64,000 nucleotides of DNA from Hymenobacter sublimis (GTDB lineage: Bacteria; Bacteroidota; Bacteroidia; Cytophagales; Hymenobacteraceae): NCBI RefSeq assembly GCF_023101345.1, contig NZ_CP095848.1:1363501-1427500 (forward strand), given 5' to 3'. The first letter of the stretch is position 1; each line of letters begins with the position of its first letter. Below, piece by piece: positions 52,870 through 60,630 of the stretch. A model generated the notes under the pieces. The model had not been told where the DNA came from. It searched no databases and worked only from the letters and a program-made list of their open reading frames with translations. The translations under genes and the position numbers were made by a program.

Positions 52870-52943
52870 GGGGCAGTAGATTTGAGTATCTTCGCCCCAA
52901 ATTTGGGACTTTCCCCGTGTTCTTCTCATATAAGTAGCCGTAG

Positions 52944-53684
52944 ATGAAGTTTCTCGTTTGCATTAGCAACGTGCCCGACACGACCACCAAAATCACGTTT
53001 ACGCCTGATAATAAGGAATTTAACAAGGCAGGCGTACAATTCGTGATTAATCCTTGGGATGAGTATGCACTCACTCGCGCCATCGAATTGAAAGAAGCCC
53101 AGGGCGGCGGTACCGTAACGGTACTGAACGTGGGGGAAGCCGACACGGAGCCCAACATCCGCAAGGCCCTGGCCATCGGTGCCGATGATGCCATCCGCGT
53201 GAATGCCTTCCCCAAGGATGCCTTCTTCGTGGCCCAGCAGATTGCCAACATCGCCAAAGACGGCGGGTACGACGTGATTCTGATGGGCAAGGAAAGCATT
53301 GACTACAATGGTTTCCAGGTGCACGGCATGGTGGGCGAGCTGCTCGGCATCCCGACGGTAGCCCCCGCCATGAAGCTCGATATGAGCGGCAATACCGCTA
53401 CGCTAGAGCGCGAAATTGAAGGTGGCAAGGAAATCGTGGAAGTAAACACGCCCTTCGTGGCCAGCTGCCAGCAGCCCATGTGTGAGCCCCGCATCCCGAA
53501 CATGCGCGGCATCATGACGGCTCGCACCAAGCCCCTGAAAGTGGTAGAGCCTACCGGCGAGGGCGCCCGCACCGAGGTTTCCGCCTACGCGCTGCCCCCA
53601 GCTAAGCAAGGCGTGAAGCTCATTCCGGCCGAAAGCGCCGGTGAGCTGATCAAGCTGCTGCGTAACGAAGCCAAGGTTATCTAA
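52944..53684 (+). CDS. etfB: Electron transfer flavoprotein subunit beta
   Basis: A 246-residue AMP-binding subunit of the electron transfer flavoprotein. The opening MKFLVCISNVPDTTTKITF, NPWDEYALTRAIELKE, IGADDAIRV, GKESIDYNGFQVHGMVGELLGIP (in part) and CEPRIPNMRGIMTARTKPL (positions about 172-190) match the family. It carries electrons from acyl-CoA and other dehydrogenases to the quinone pool together with EtfA, encoded 91 bases downstream. Confidence 0.96.
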   Translation: MKFLVCISNVPDTTTKITFTPDNKEFNKAGVQFVINPWDEYALTRAIELKEAQGGGTVTVLNVGEADTEPNIRKALAIGADDAIRVNAFPKDAFFVAQQIANIAKDGGYDVILMGKESIDYNGFQVHGMVGELLGIPTVAPAMKLDMSGNTATLEREIEGGKEIVEVNTPFVASCQQPMCEPRIPNMRGIMTARTKPLKVVEPTGEGARTEVSAYALPPAKQGVKLIPAESAGELIKLLRNEAKVI

Positions 53685-53775
53685 TCAAATTAAGAAGGAA
53701 GAATAAGCAGGTGCTTCGGCTGGGTCCGTCGCAGCCATTTCTTGTTCTTCTTTCCTCATTCTTCATTCACAAAAA

Positions 53776-54753
53776 ATGTCTGTATTAGTTGTTGTTGAAT
53801 GTGACGGCGGCGAGGTAAAGAAGTCTTCGCTGGAAGTAGCTTCTTACGGCAGCCAGGTAGCGCAACTGCTCGGCACGTCGGCTACGGCCGTGGCCGTAGG
53901 CGAGGCTACCGAAGCCAACCTAGCCAAGCTCGGCGAGCAGGGCATTACCAAAGTGCTTTACGATGCTGAGCCCCGCCTGAAAGATTTCGTAAACGGCGCT
54001 TACACCAAGCTCATTGCCGCCGCAGCGCAGCAGGAAGATGCCAAAGTAATTGTACTGGCTAACTCCAACATTGGCGCTGCCGTGGGCTCGCGCCTGTCGG
54101 TGCGCCTGCAGGCCAGCTTAGCTACCAACGTAGTAGAATTGCCCAAAGCCGATGGGGGTAGCTTCACGGTGAAGCGCGGTGCCTTCTCGGGTAAGGCCTT
54201 TGCCGACGTAACCCTGGCCGGCGAGCGGAAGATCATTGCCGTCAAGAAAAACTCCATTGAAGCCTTGCACGAGGCTGGCAAAACGGCCGAGGTCGTGTCC
54301 TTCTCGGCTCAACTCTCTGACGCTGACTTTGCTGATGCTCCCAAGCAGGTAGTACTGCAGGATCAGGCCGGTGGTATTCTGCTGCCCGAAGCGGATAAGG
54401 TAGTATCGGGTGGCCGCGGCATGAAGGGTCCGGAAAACTGGAAGCTGATTGAGGACCTGGCGCAAGCGCTGGGTGCCGCTACGGCCTGCTCCAAGCCGGT
54501 TTCCGACGTTGACTGGCGCCCTCACCACGAGCACGTTGGCCAGACCGGCATTACCGTTTCGCCGAACCTGTACATTGCCTGCGGCATTTCGGGTGCCATC
54601 CAGCACTTGGCCGGGGTAAACTCCTCCAAAGTAATTGTGGTCATCAACAAAGACCCGGAGGCTCCCTTCTTCAAGGCCGCTGACTACGGCATCGTCGGCG
54701 ACGTGTTCGATGTGCTGCCCAAGCTGACCCAGGCTGTAAAAGAGCTGGGCTAA
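53776..54753 (+). CDS. etfA: Electron transfer flavoprotein subunit alpha
   Basis: A 325-residue FAD-binding subunit partnering EtfB. The C-terminal FAD domain has [21 protein letters not shown] (positions 211-231 quoted in part), the [20 protein letters not shown] loop and [19 protein letters not shown]. The N-terminal part is the usual Rossmann-like domain. Both genes are of normal length and adjacent, as expected for a functional ETF. An 11-bp terminator follows. Confidence 0.96.
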   Translation: MSVLVVVECDGGEVKKSSLEVASYGSQVAQLLGTSATAVAVGEATEANLAKLGEQGITKVLYDAEPRLKDFVNGAYTKLIAAAAQQEDAKVIVLANSNIGAAVGSRLSVRLQASLATNVVELPKADGGSFTVKRGAFSGKAFADVTLAGERKIIAVKKNSIEALHEAGKTAEVVSFSAQLSDADFADAPKQVVLQDQAGGILLPEADKVVSGGRGMKGPENWKLIEDLAQALGAATACSKPVSDVDWRPHHEHVGQTGITVSPNLYIACGISGAIQHLAGVNSSKVIVVINKDPEAPFFKAADYGIVGDVFDVLPKLTQAVKELG

Positions 54754-54766
54754 CCGCTGCAAGAAT

Positions 54767-54827
54767 AGGGTCTTAGGAAGCTGGAGCGTATTCGCCCCCG
54801 CATTGCCTAAGACCCTAACTCTTTTTT
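54767..54827 (+). terminator. Terminator after etfA
   Basis: AGGGTCTTAGG (54767-54777) and CCTAAGACCCT (54806-54816) are perfect 11-bp arms followed by AACTC and six T, 14 bases after the etfA stop. The 28-base loop is long for an intrinsic terminator. Confidence 0.65.
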
Positions 54828-54959
54828 AGCCGTATGGGGAAGGGTAAGCCGGTATTGATTTCTTTTGCACCTGCCAAGCCGGCGCTGCCCTGTCTACCCC
54901 GTACGTGGCCCTACCGGCTAGTAGCCCTCGACCTTTAGTTCTTAAGACCCTACTTTCCT

Positions 54960-55586
54960 TTGAAAAAGATACCGCTCGAAATTCTGGGCCTCTCCTCCAG
55001 CCAGTCGCAGTCGGGCTCGTTTGCCCTGATCCTGGGTGAAAAGACTGGCAACCGTCGCCTGCCCATTATCATTGGCATGTTCGAGGCGCAAAGTATTGCT
55101 ATCCAGATAGAGAAGATCAGCCCGAACCGGCCCCTCACGCACGATCTGTTCAAATCATTTGCCGAACAAGTGCACGTGGCCGTACTGGAGGTGCTGATTT
55201 CGGACCTGAAAGAAGGGGTGTTCTATTCCAAGATTGTATGCTCCGACGGTGCTACTACCTTCGAGCTTGACTCGCGGCCTTCCGACGCCATTGCCATTGG
55301 GCTGCGCTTCGGGGTGCCAATTTTTACGGTGGAAAGCGTCCTGAGCGAAGCCGGAATTATCCTGTCGGACCTGGATGAAAATGCCGACGAGGACGAAGAC
55401 GACACGGACGATGAGGATGAGGACGACGACAGCGGCCGTCCGGCCCCTGCGCCCGCCGAGCCCCGAGAGCCTAGCGGTCAGGTATCCTTGGATGAGTTGA
55501 CCAAGATGCTGGCCCAGGCCCTGGAGCGGGAAGACTACGAGAAGGCCGCCAAAATCCGCGACGAACTTAACAAGCGCAACGGCTAA
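54960..55586 (+). CDS. Bifunctional nuclease domain (DUF151) protein with UVR motif
   Basis: A 208-residue protein. The start is TTG: it gives the conserved MKKIPLEILGLSSSQSQ, there is no ATG nearby, and an in-frame TAG lies nine codons upstream. Residues 1-135 are the BFN/DUF151 domain (LILGEKTGNRRLPIIIGMFEAQ in part, and SRPSDAIAIGLRFGVPIF). Residues about 140-158 are an extreme Asp/Glu run, 160-175 a Pro-rich linker, and 176-208 a UVR motif (MLAQALEREDYEKAAKIRDE). UVR motifs bind UvrB-like partners in DNA repair, and BFN has reported DNase/RNase activity. The combination is standard in Bacteroidota; exact role unknown. Confidence 0.9.
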   Translation: MKKIPLEILGLSSSQSQSGSFALILGEKTGNRRLPIIIGMFEAQSIAIQIEKISPNRPLTHDLFKSFAEQVHVAVLEVLISDLKEGVFYSKIVCSDGATTFELDSRPSDAIAIGLRFGVPIFTVESVLSEAGIILSDLDENADEDEDDTDDEDEDDDSGRPAPAPAEPREPSGQVSLDELTKMLAQALEREDYEKAAKIRDELNKRNG

Positions 55587-55615
55587 GCGCCGCTACTACC
55601 CTCGAGTTATAATGG

Positions 55616-55647
55616 AAACGCCTTTCTATGAATAGAGAGGCGTTTTT
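55616..55647 (+). terminator. Terminator after the bifunctional nuclease gene
   Basis: AAACGCCTTTCTAT and ATAGAGAGGCGTTT pair over 14 positions with one mismatch around a minimal GA loop and end in five T. It lies 30 bases after the stop. Confidence 0.9.
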
Positions 55648-55743
55648 GCTTCTGCCTTCTGCCGGGCTCCTCGGGTAATGAAGCCCCAATCGAATGCCTG
55701 CTACCTTGTACCTTGCCGCGGTAACTGATAGACCTTCTTTCGC

Positions 55744-56289
55744 ATGGAACCGACTCCTGACCTTGATTTGCGCTTTCCCATTGGCCAGCCCGTATTGCCC
55801 GATGAACCCCTGGACCGCGGCGCCCGCACCGCCTACATGGCCCAAATCGCTACCCTTCCGGACCTTGTACGCACTGCAGTTCTGGGTCTTTCACCGGCCC
55901 AACTTGATACGCCCTACCGCCCCGGCGGCTGGACGGTGCGCCAGGTTATTCACCACCTGCCCGACTCGCACCTGAATAGCTACACTCGTTTCAAGCTAGC
56001 CCTGACCGAGGATAACCCTACGGTGCGCCCCTATGAGGAGCAGCTTTGGGCTGAGCTACCCGATAATGAGGCAACCCCAGTAGCTGTTTCCCTCGCTTTG
56101 TTAGAGGCCCTGCACATTCGCTGGATAAAGCTGCTGCGTAACCTCACCGACGCGCAGTGGAACCGCACGTTCTACCACCCCGGCTCCCAGCGTACCTTCA
56201 CCCTCGACCAAGTGCTAGTACTGTATGCCTGGCACGGCCGGCACCACCTGGCTCATATCACGGAGCTGCGCAAGCGCCAGCAGTGGTAG
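55744..56289 (+). CDS. YfiT/DinB-like metal-dependent hydrolase or transferase
   Basis: A 181-residue four-helix-bundle protein. The DinB-fold metal ligands are recognisable: His70-His71 and His76 in HHLPDSH, and His164, His167 and His171 in WHGRHHLAH. The opening DLDLRFPIGQPVLPDEP matches YfiT of Bacillus, whose family members are bacillithiol S-transferases; whether this bacterium makes bacillithiol cannot be seen here. The gene stands alone. Confidence 0.82.
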   Translation: MEPTPDLDLRFPIGQPVLPDEPLDRGARTAYMAQIATLPDLVRTAVLGLSPAQLDTPYRPGGWTVRQVIHHLPDSHLNSYTRFKLALTEDNPTVRPYEEQLWAELPDNEATPVAVSLALLEALHIRWIKLLRNLTDAQWNRTFYHPGSQRTFTLDQVLVLYAWHGRHHLAHITELRKRQQW

Positions 56290-56321
56290 AATAGCGAGCC
56301 GGTGATTCAGTGAGTAAGGTG

Positions 56322-56463
56322 TCATGGCGAGGCTACCGACGCCATCCGTCCTGACCAACGTGCTACCCTTCTAGATGTGACAAGCCCTTACCTCCAGTGC
56401 GGAAGTAAGGGCTTGTCTGGTTATCAGGCTGGTCACAAAGAGAGCAAGGATGCCTCGCCATGA
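56322..56463. repeat. Composite palindromic repeat, copy 3, with 12-bp terminal inverted repeats
   Basis: Termini TCATGGCGAGGC (56322-56333) and GCCTCGCCATGA (56452-56463) are exact inverted repeats. The central stem is GACAAGCCCTTAC (56379-56391) / GTAAGGGCTTGTC (56405-56417). Internal blocks GCCATCCGTCCTGACCAACG and TGCTACCCTTCTAGA match copies at 35938 and 48740. At 142 bases with paired ends it resembles a non-autonomous mobile element; no flanking duplication was identified with confidence. Confidence 0.82.
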
Positions 56464-56492
56464 AGGCATTTTCTCACGGACTGCTTTATCTA

Positions 56493-57302
56493 CTAAATAT
56501 TAATAGCCTCGTCGGTGGTAGCGGCGGCCAGGCCACCTTCAGTTTCATCATCTACCTTTTTAGCGGCTCGCACCAGACTGCTGCTGAAGATAAACTCTTT
56601 CAATTCAGGCACCTGGGCGTTCAGGATTTCATCTTTGTTACCATCCCAGAGCTTAAGGCCCTTGTAGAGGAAGATGATATGGTCCCCAATTTCCACCACC
56701 GAGTTCATATCGTGGGTTACTACCACCGTGGTAATACCGTACTCATGGGTGATTTCGTGGATGAGTTCGTCGATTTTGATGCTGGTGAGCGGGTCGAGGC
56801 CGGAGTTAGGTTCGTCGCAGAACAGGTAGGTGCAGTTGGGGGCAATGGCGCGAGCAATGCCCACGCGCTTTTTCATGCCGCCTGAAATTTCGGAAGGCAT
56901 TTTGGTACCCGCGTTTTCCAGGCCCACGCGCTTGAGGCAGAACTCAACCCGGTCGCGGCGCTCTTCGCGGCTCATGTCGGGCGTGAGCATCTTCAGCGGA
57001 AACTCCACGTTTTCGTACACCGTCATGGAGTCAAACAAGGCCGAGCCCTGAAAGAGCATCCCAATTTTCTTCCGGATTTCCTGCCGAATATCCACCTTGT
57101 TGTTGGTGAACACCGTGCCGTCGAAGGTAATGCTGCCCAGGTCGGGCTTCATCAGGCCCACAATGCACTGTAGCAGCACCGATTTACCCGTGCCGGAACC
57201 TCCTAGCAGCAGGTTACACTTGCCCGTTTCGAAGGTGCAGGTAATACCTTTCAGTACCTGGTTGCCCTCGAAGGACTTTTGGACGTTGTGAACTTCAATC
57301 AT
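56493..57302 (-). CDS. ABC transporter ATP-binding protein, MlaF-like
   Basis: A 269-residue cytoplasmic ATPase. Walker A GGSGTGKS is at 34-41, the signature is EISGGMKKRVGIARA, Walker B LFCDEPNSGLDP, and VVVTHDMNSV carries the switch His. The GGMKKR wording with TSIKIDELIHEI is characteristic of the MlaF family, which drives phospholipid movement for outer membrane lipid asymmetry. The permease gene lies 73 bases upstream, separated by a palindromic repeat. No MlaD-type (MCE) gene is in the immediate neighbourhood. Confidence 0.9.
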   Translation of the reverse strand: MIEVHNVQKSFEGNQVLKGITCTFETGKCNLLLGGSGTGKSVLLQCIVGLMKPDLGSITFDGTVFTNNKVDIRQEIRKKIGMLFQGSALFDSMTVYENVEFPLKMLTPDMSREERRDRVEFCLKRVGLENAGTKMPSEISGGMKKRVGIARAIAPNCTYLFCDEPNSGLDPLTSIKIDELIHEITHEYGITTVVVTHDMNSVVEIGDHIIFLYKGLKLWDGNKDEILNAQVPELKEFIFSSSLVRAAKKVDDETEGGLAAATTDEAINI

Positions 57303-57311
57303 ATGTGTAGT

Positions 57312-57369
57312 AAGCTGTCAGCTGATGGCTGTTAGCGCTTTTGATAACCAGGCTAACAGCTAACAGCTT
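57312..57369. repeat. AGCTGATGGCTGTTAGC-type palindromic repeat, copy 1
   Basis: GCTGTTAGC (57328-57336) and GCTAACAGC (57352-57360) form the core. Outer AAGCTGTCAGCTGATG and CTAACAGCTT extend it. The same motif appears in the 62314-62459 repeat at gldG. It lies between the two transporter genes, within their probable transcript. Confidence 0.75.
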
Positions 57370-57374
57370 GCGCA

Positions 57375-58106
57375 TTATAGAAGGAGGGCAGCCAGGGCAA
57401 AATCGGCCACTAGAATGGCAATGATGGAATTGTTAACGGCCGTAGTGCTGGCCGCTCCCACTTCCAAGGCGCCGCCCTGCGTGTAGAAGCCTTTGAACGA
57501 CGAAATAGCCGAAACCAAGAAGGCAAATACAACCGACTTAATGAGGGCAAAGACAATGTTGTAAGGAATAAAATCGGTGCGGATACCTTCAATATATTCC
57601 TGAGCCGACAACGCCCCCGTCAGAGACCCTGCCAAATAGCCCCCGATGATGGATAAAGCCATGGCCAGAATCACGAGCAGCGGGAACATGAGCATGGAGG
57701 CCAGAATGCGCGGCAGCACCAGGTAGGAGGCGGAGTTGATGCCCATAACCTCCAGGGCCGATACCTGCTCAGTGATGCGCATAGTGCCCAAGCCGCCAGC
57801 AATACTGGAACCCACCTTGCCGGCCAACACAATGCTGGTAATAGTAGGCGCCAGCTCCAGAATCGTCATTTCGCGCACCATGTAGCCAATGGTGCTTTTA
57901 GGAATGAGCGGGTTGGTCAGGTTGTAGGCAATCTGCACGCAGGTTACGGCCCCAATAAAGGCCGACACGATGGCGACGATAAAAATGGAGTTGATGCCGA
58001 TGATAACACACTCGTCTATAGTGCGTTGCCATAATACGGCTACCCGTTCTTTCCGCGTGAGCATGCTCTGAATAAAGAGCAGAAATTCACCGAAGGACTT
58101 GACCAT
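57375..58106 (-). CDS. ABC transporter permease, MlaE-like
   Basis: A 243-residue integral membrane protein. The start MVKSFGEFLLFIQSM is chosen; an upstream in-frame start would add 13 residues. About five hydrophobic segments are visible, with the family blocks VAVLWQRTIDECVIIG, EMTILELAPTITSIVLAGKVGSS (in part) and LGTMRITEQVSALEVMGI, then RILASMLMFPLLVILA. It partners the MlaF-like ATPase. Confidence 0.92.
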   Translation of the reverse strand: MVKSFGEFLLFIQSMLTRKERVAVLWQRTIDECVIIGINSIFIVAIVSAFIGAVTCVQIAYNLTNPLIPKSTIGYMVREMTILELAPTITSIVLAGKVGSSIAGGLGTMRITEQVSALEVMGINSASYLVLPRILASMLMFPLLVILAMALSIIGGYLAGSLTGALSAQEYIEGIRTDFIPYNIVFALIKSVVFAFLVSAISSFKGFYTQGGALEVGAASTTAVNNSIIAILVADFALAALLL

Positions 58107-58209
58107 AAAAGGGAATAAGAAAAGAAAAGCGGAAACTTGCGGCATCCGAAAGGGAGGGGGAGTGCCGAGCTGCCTTGCTTACGTAAAAACCAATTCAGGA
58201 ATCAAAGGA

Positions 58210-58920
58210 ATGCAAAAAAATATCGTTGTTACGGGTGGTACCAAAGGAATTGGGCGGGCCCTGGTGTGGCGCTTTCTGCAGGCGGGCTATCCGGTGGTTA
58301 CCTGCGCCCGCTCCACCACAGACTTGCAGGAGCTGCAAGCCGCTGCCGCGGAGCAACTTCCCGGCGCCGTACTGCACACCCTACCCGCCGATTTAAGCCG
58401 GCAGGAAGACTGCGTGCGCTTCACTGATTTTGTGCGCAGCCAGGGCGAAGTAGAAGTGTTGGTTAACAACACCGGTTCCTTTATTCCGGGCCGCTTGCAA
58501 GATGAGCCCCAGGATGGCTCCCAGCTCCGTCAGATGCTGGCCGTGAACTTGCTCAGCGCCTACGATGTGACGCTGGCCTTGCTACCGGGGCTGCTGGCGC
58601 AGCGGGCGGGCCATATCTTCACTATCTGCTCTACGGCCAGTCTTACGGCCTACCCCAATGGTGGCTCCTACGGCATTGCCAAGCACGCCCTGTTGGGCAT
58701 GACCCGCAACTTGCGCGAAGAGCTAAAGGACTCTGGCATCCGGGTGACGGCCGTGCTGCCCGGCGCTACCCTCACCGCCAGCTGGGAAGGCGTTGACCTG
58801 CCCGCCGAGCGGTTCATCAAAGCCGAAGACGTAGCCGAAGCCATTTTTGCTACCTACTCTCTCTCGCCCCAGGCTGTGGTGGAGGAGCTGCTGATCCGGC
58901 CCCAACTCGGCGACCTGTAA
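58210..58920 (+). CDS. Short-chain dehydrogenase/reductase
   Basis: A 236-residue oxidoreductase. The start MQKNIVVTGGTKGIGRA gives the TGGTKGIG cofactor motif directly; 37 upstream codons overlap the permease start and are not used. NNTGSF and the active-site CSTASLTAYPNGGSYGIAKH with Tyr and Lys (YGIAK) are intact. It is divergent from mlaE with about 100 bases between. Substrate unknown. Confidence 0.9.
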   Translation: MQKNIVVTGGTKGIGRALVWRFLQAGYPVVTCARSTTDLQELQAAAAEQLPGAVLHTLPADLSRQEDCVRFTDFVRSQGEVEVLVNNTGSFIPGRLQDEPQDGSQLRQMLAVNLLSAYDVTLALLPGLLAQRAGHIFTICSTASLTAYPNGGSYGIAKHALLGMTRNLREELKDSGIRVTAVLPGATLTASWEGVDLPAERFIKAEDVAEAIFATYSLSPQAVVEELLIRPQLGDL

Positions 58921-58942
58921 GTGGCGGGAGTAGCCTGGGTTC

Positions 58943-59722
58943 TTACTCGCGCGCTAGCTTGCCCTTGCCGCTGACCCGAAAATCTGCTACTGAAGGTGTT
59001 CCGCGGTAAAAGATGGTGCCGGTGCCCGCGTGGGTGCCGGCCAGCAGCTGGCGCGGACTGAAATAACCATTTCCGTTGCTGCTGAAATTGGTTTGTAAGT
59101 ACACGTCCCCGGTGGCCAACTCCGAAGCATACATGCTGCCGTTGCCGCCAATGGTGTGGTGCAGCTCCGCGGCGGTTCCACTCAGGTACATGTCGCCTAG
59201 CTCGTACTGGTCCAGGCCCAGGTAGCGGCTGGTCAGGTGCAGGCGAAAGTCGCCGGAGCCGATAAGGTGGGCATACAGCGTATCGGCCCGGAAGGTGCCG
59301 CTGGTTTGAATATCAGCCTGGCCGCGCAGAAACAGGTCGGTGAGGCGCGGGGTGTGCAGGGTTACTTCGCGGGGCGTGTTGTAGCGACGTACCCAGTTGC
59401 AGCGGCTGGTGTTGCGAACGGTGAGGTGGTTACCTTCCACTTCCAGGCGGATATCTTCCTGCAGGTTTTTGCCCGCTCGCACCTCGGCGTAGGTTATCGT
59501 GTCCTGCAGGAGCGTTACCCGCACGTTGTCGTAGGTAGTCAACACCCGGAAAGGAGGGAGGCTGCGGCGCTCCGTGGTGATGTTGCCTGTGCTGGTGAAA
59601 CAGCCGGCTTCGTTTTCCGGCTGGCAGGCCGTCAGCAGCAGCAGGCCCGTACCTAGGGCGCAACTCCCGCGTAAAAGCCGGTGCAGGGCGCTAACTTGCG
59701 GCCGTATTTTAAACCCGAACAT
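58943..59722 (-). CDS. GIN-domain (DUF2807) lipoprotein
   Basis: A 259-residue lipoprotein (LLTAC, Cys33). After the lipobox it has the family opening SLPPFRVLTTYDNVRVTLLQ (positions approximate) and a right-handed beta-helix-like run of short repeats (LRGQADIQTSG, LIGSGDFRL, GDMYLSG, ATGDVYLQTNF) ending GKGKLA. DUF2807 'head GIN' proteins are common Bacteroidota envelope proteins without a known function. It starts only 12 bases from the divergent SDR gene. Confidence 0.85.
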   Translation of the reverse strand: MFGFKIRPQVSALHRLLRGSCALGTGLLLLTACQPENEAGCFTSTGNITTERRSLPPFRVLTTYDNVRVTLLQDTITYAEVRAGKNLQEDIRLEVEGNHLTVRNTSRCNWVRRYNTPREVTLHTPRLTDLFLRGQADIQTSGTFRADTLYAHLIGSGDFRLHLTSRYLGLDQYELGDMYLSGTAAELHHTIGGNGSMYASELATGDVYLQTNFSSNGNGYFSPRQLLAGTHAGTGTIFYRGTPSVADFRVSGKGKLARE

Positions 59723-59734
59723 CAAACTACTGCT

Positions 59735-60427
59735 ATGGACCTACGCGGCAAGGTAGCCATTATCACAGGCGTCAGCAAAGGAATTGGGCTGGCGACGGCC
59801 GAAGCGTTGCTGGCTCGCGGGGCCGTGGTAGCTGGCTGGGGCCGCACCGCGCCAGAAAGCCTGACCCACGAGCGGTTTCAGTTTTTTGAGTGCGACATCC
59901 GTGACGAGGTAGCGGTTCAGGAAGCCTTCACCAACACCCAGCGTGAGCTAGGCCAGGAAGTTCATGTGCTGGTTAACAACGCCGGCATCGGCAATTTCGG
60001 CCCCGTTGACGGGTTTTCGTCGGATGACTGGCACGCCATGTTCGATACCAACGTGCACGGGTTGTTTTACTGCACCAAGGCCGCCCTACCCCAGATGAAA
60101 AAGCAGCGGGAGGGTCATATTATTAATGTGGCGTCCCTGGCTGGCACGGCGGGCACAGCCAACCTAGCCGGCTACTGCGCCACCAAGTACGCCGTGCGCG
60201 GTTTCTCCGATGCCCTGTTCAAGGAAGTGCGCCCCGCCGGTGTGCGGGTAACCTGCGTAATGCCCGGCTCGGTGGAAACCAACTTTAACGGCGCTACCCC
60301 CGGCCAGCAGCCCGACCCGCACAAAATGCAACCCGAAGACATTGCCGCCGCCATTGTGCATGCCCTGGAAGCCCCGCAAACCGTCATGATTTCGGAGCTG
60401 CAGATGCGGCCCACCCAACCAAAGTAA
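59735..60427 (+). CDS. Short-chain dehydrogenase/reductase
   Basis: A 230-residue oxidoreductase starting MDLRGKVAIITGVSKGIGLA. The cofactor motif TGVSKGIG and NNAGIG are present, and the active site is AGYCATKYAVRGFS with the YCATK pair. The start is 12 bases from the divergent GIN gene, so the two 5' regions must share or interleave promoter sequence. Followed directly by a small membrane-protein frame and gldA. Confidence 0.9.
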   Translation: MDLRGKVAIITGVSKGIGLATAEALLARGAVVAGWGRTAPESLTHERFQFFECDIRDEVAVQEAFTNTQRELGQEVHVLVNNAGIGNFGPVDGFSSDDWHAMFDTNVHGLFYCTKAALPQMKKQREGHIINVASLAGTAGTANLAGYCATKYAVRGFSDALFKEVRPAGVRVTCVMPGSVETNFNGATPGQQPDPHKMQPEDIAAAIVHALEAPQTVMISELQMRPTQPK

Positions 60428-60430
60428 TTG

Positions 60431-60595
60431 ATGACGCTACTGATACTGCTGGCGCTGCTCTTGTACTGCATAAAACAGCGCCGGCAGGCGTTACCCCACC
60501 GGCGCCGAACAACGGGAATGTTTGTGGCGTTAGTCGCCCTGTGGCTGCTTATGCAGGTAACCTGGGCGCTGCTGCCGCTGCTGGCAAGGTATTGA
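60431..60595 (+). CDS. Small two-segment membrane protein
   Basis: A 54-residue frame starting three bases after the SDR stop: a hydrophobic stretch (residues 2-15, TLLILLALLLYCIK), a basic loop (QRRQALPHRRRTTG) and a second hydrophobic stretch (about 31-50). The composition is that of a real two-helix membrane microprotein, with positive-inside loop. No family recognised; 36 bases before gldA. Confidence 0.55.
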   Translation: MTLLILLALLLYCIKQRRQALPHRRRTTGMFVALVALWLLMQVTWALLPLLARY

Positions 60596-60630
60596 GAATA
60601 AACAAGTGTGCACGGTTTCGATAGAACCCT

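Noticed and set aside
35938-56463. Possible CRISPR array suggested by repeated CAAGCCCTT blocks
   Set aside because: The three copies are scattered over 20 kb, palindromic and in both orientations, with no regular spacers and no cas genes.
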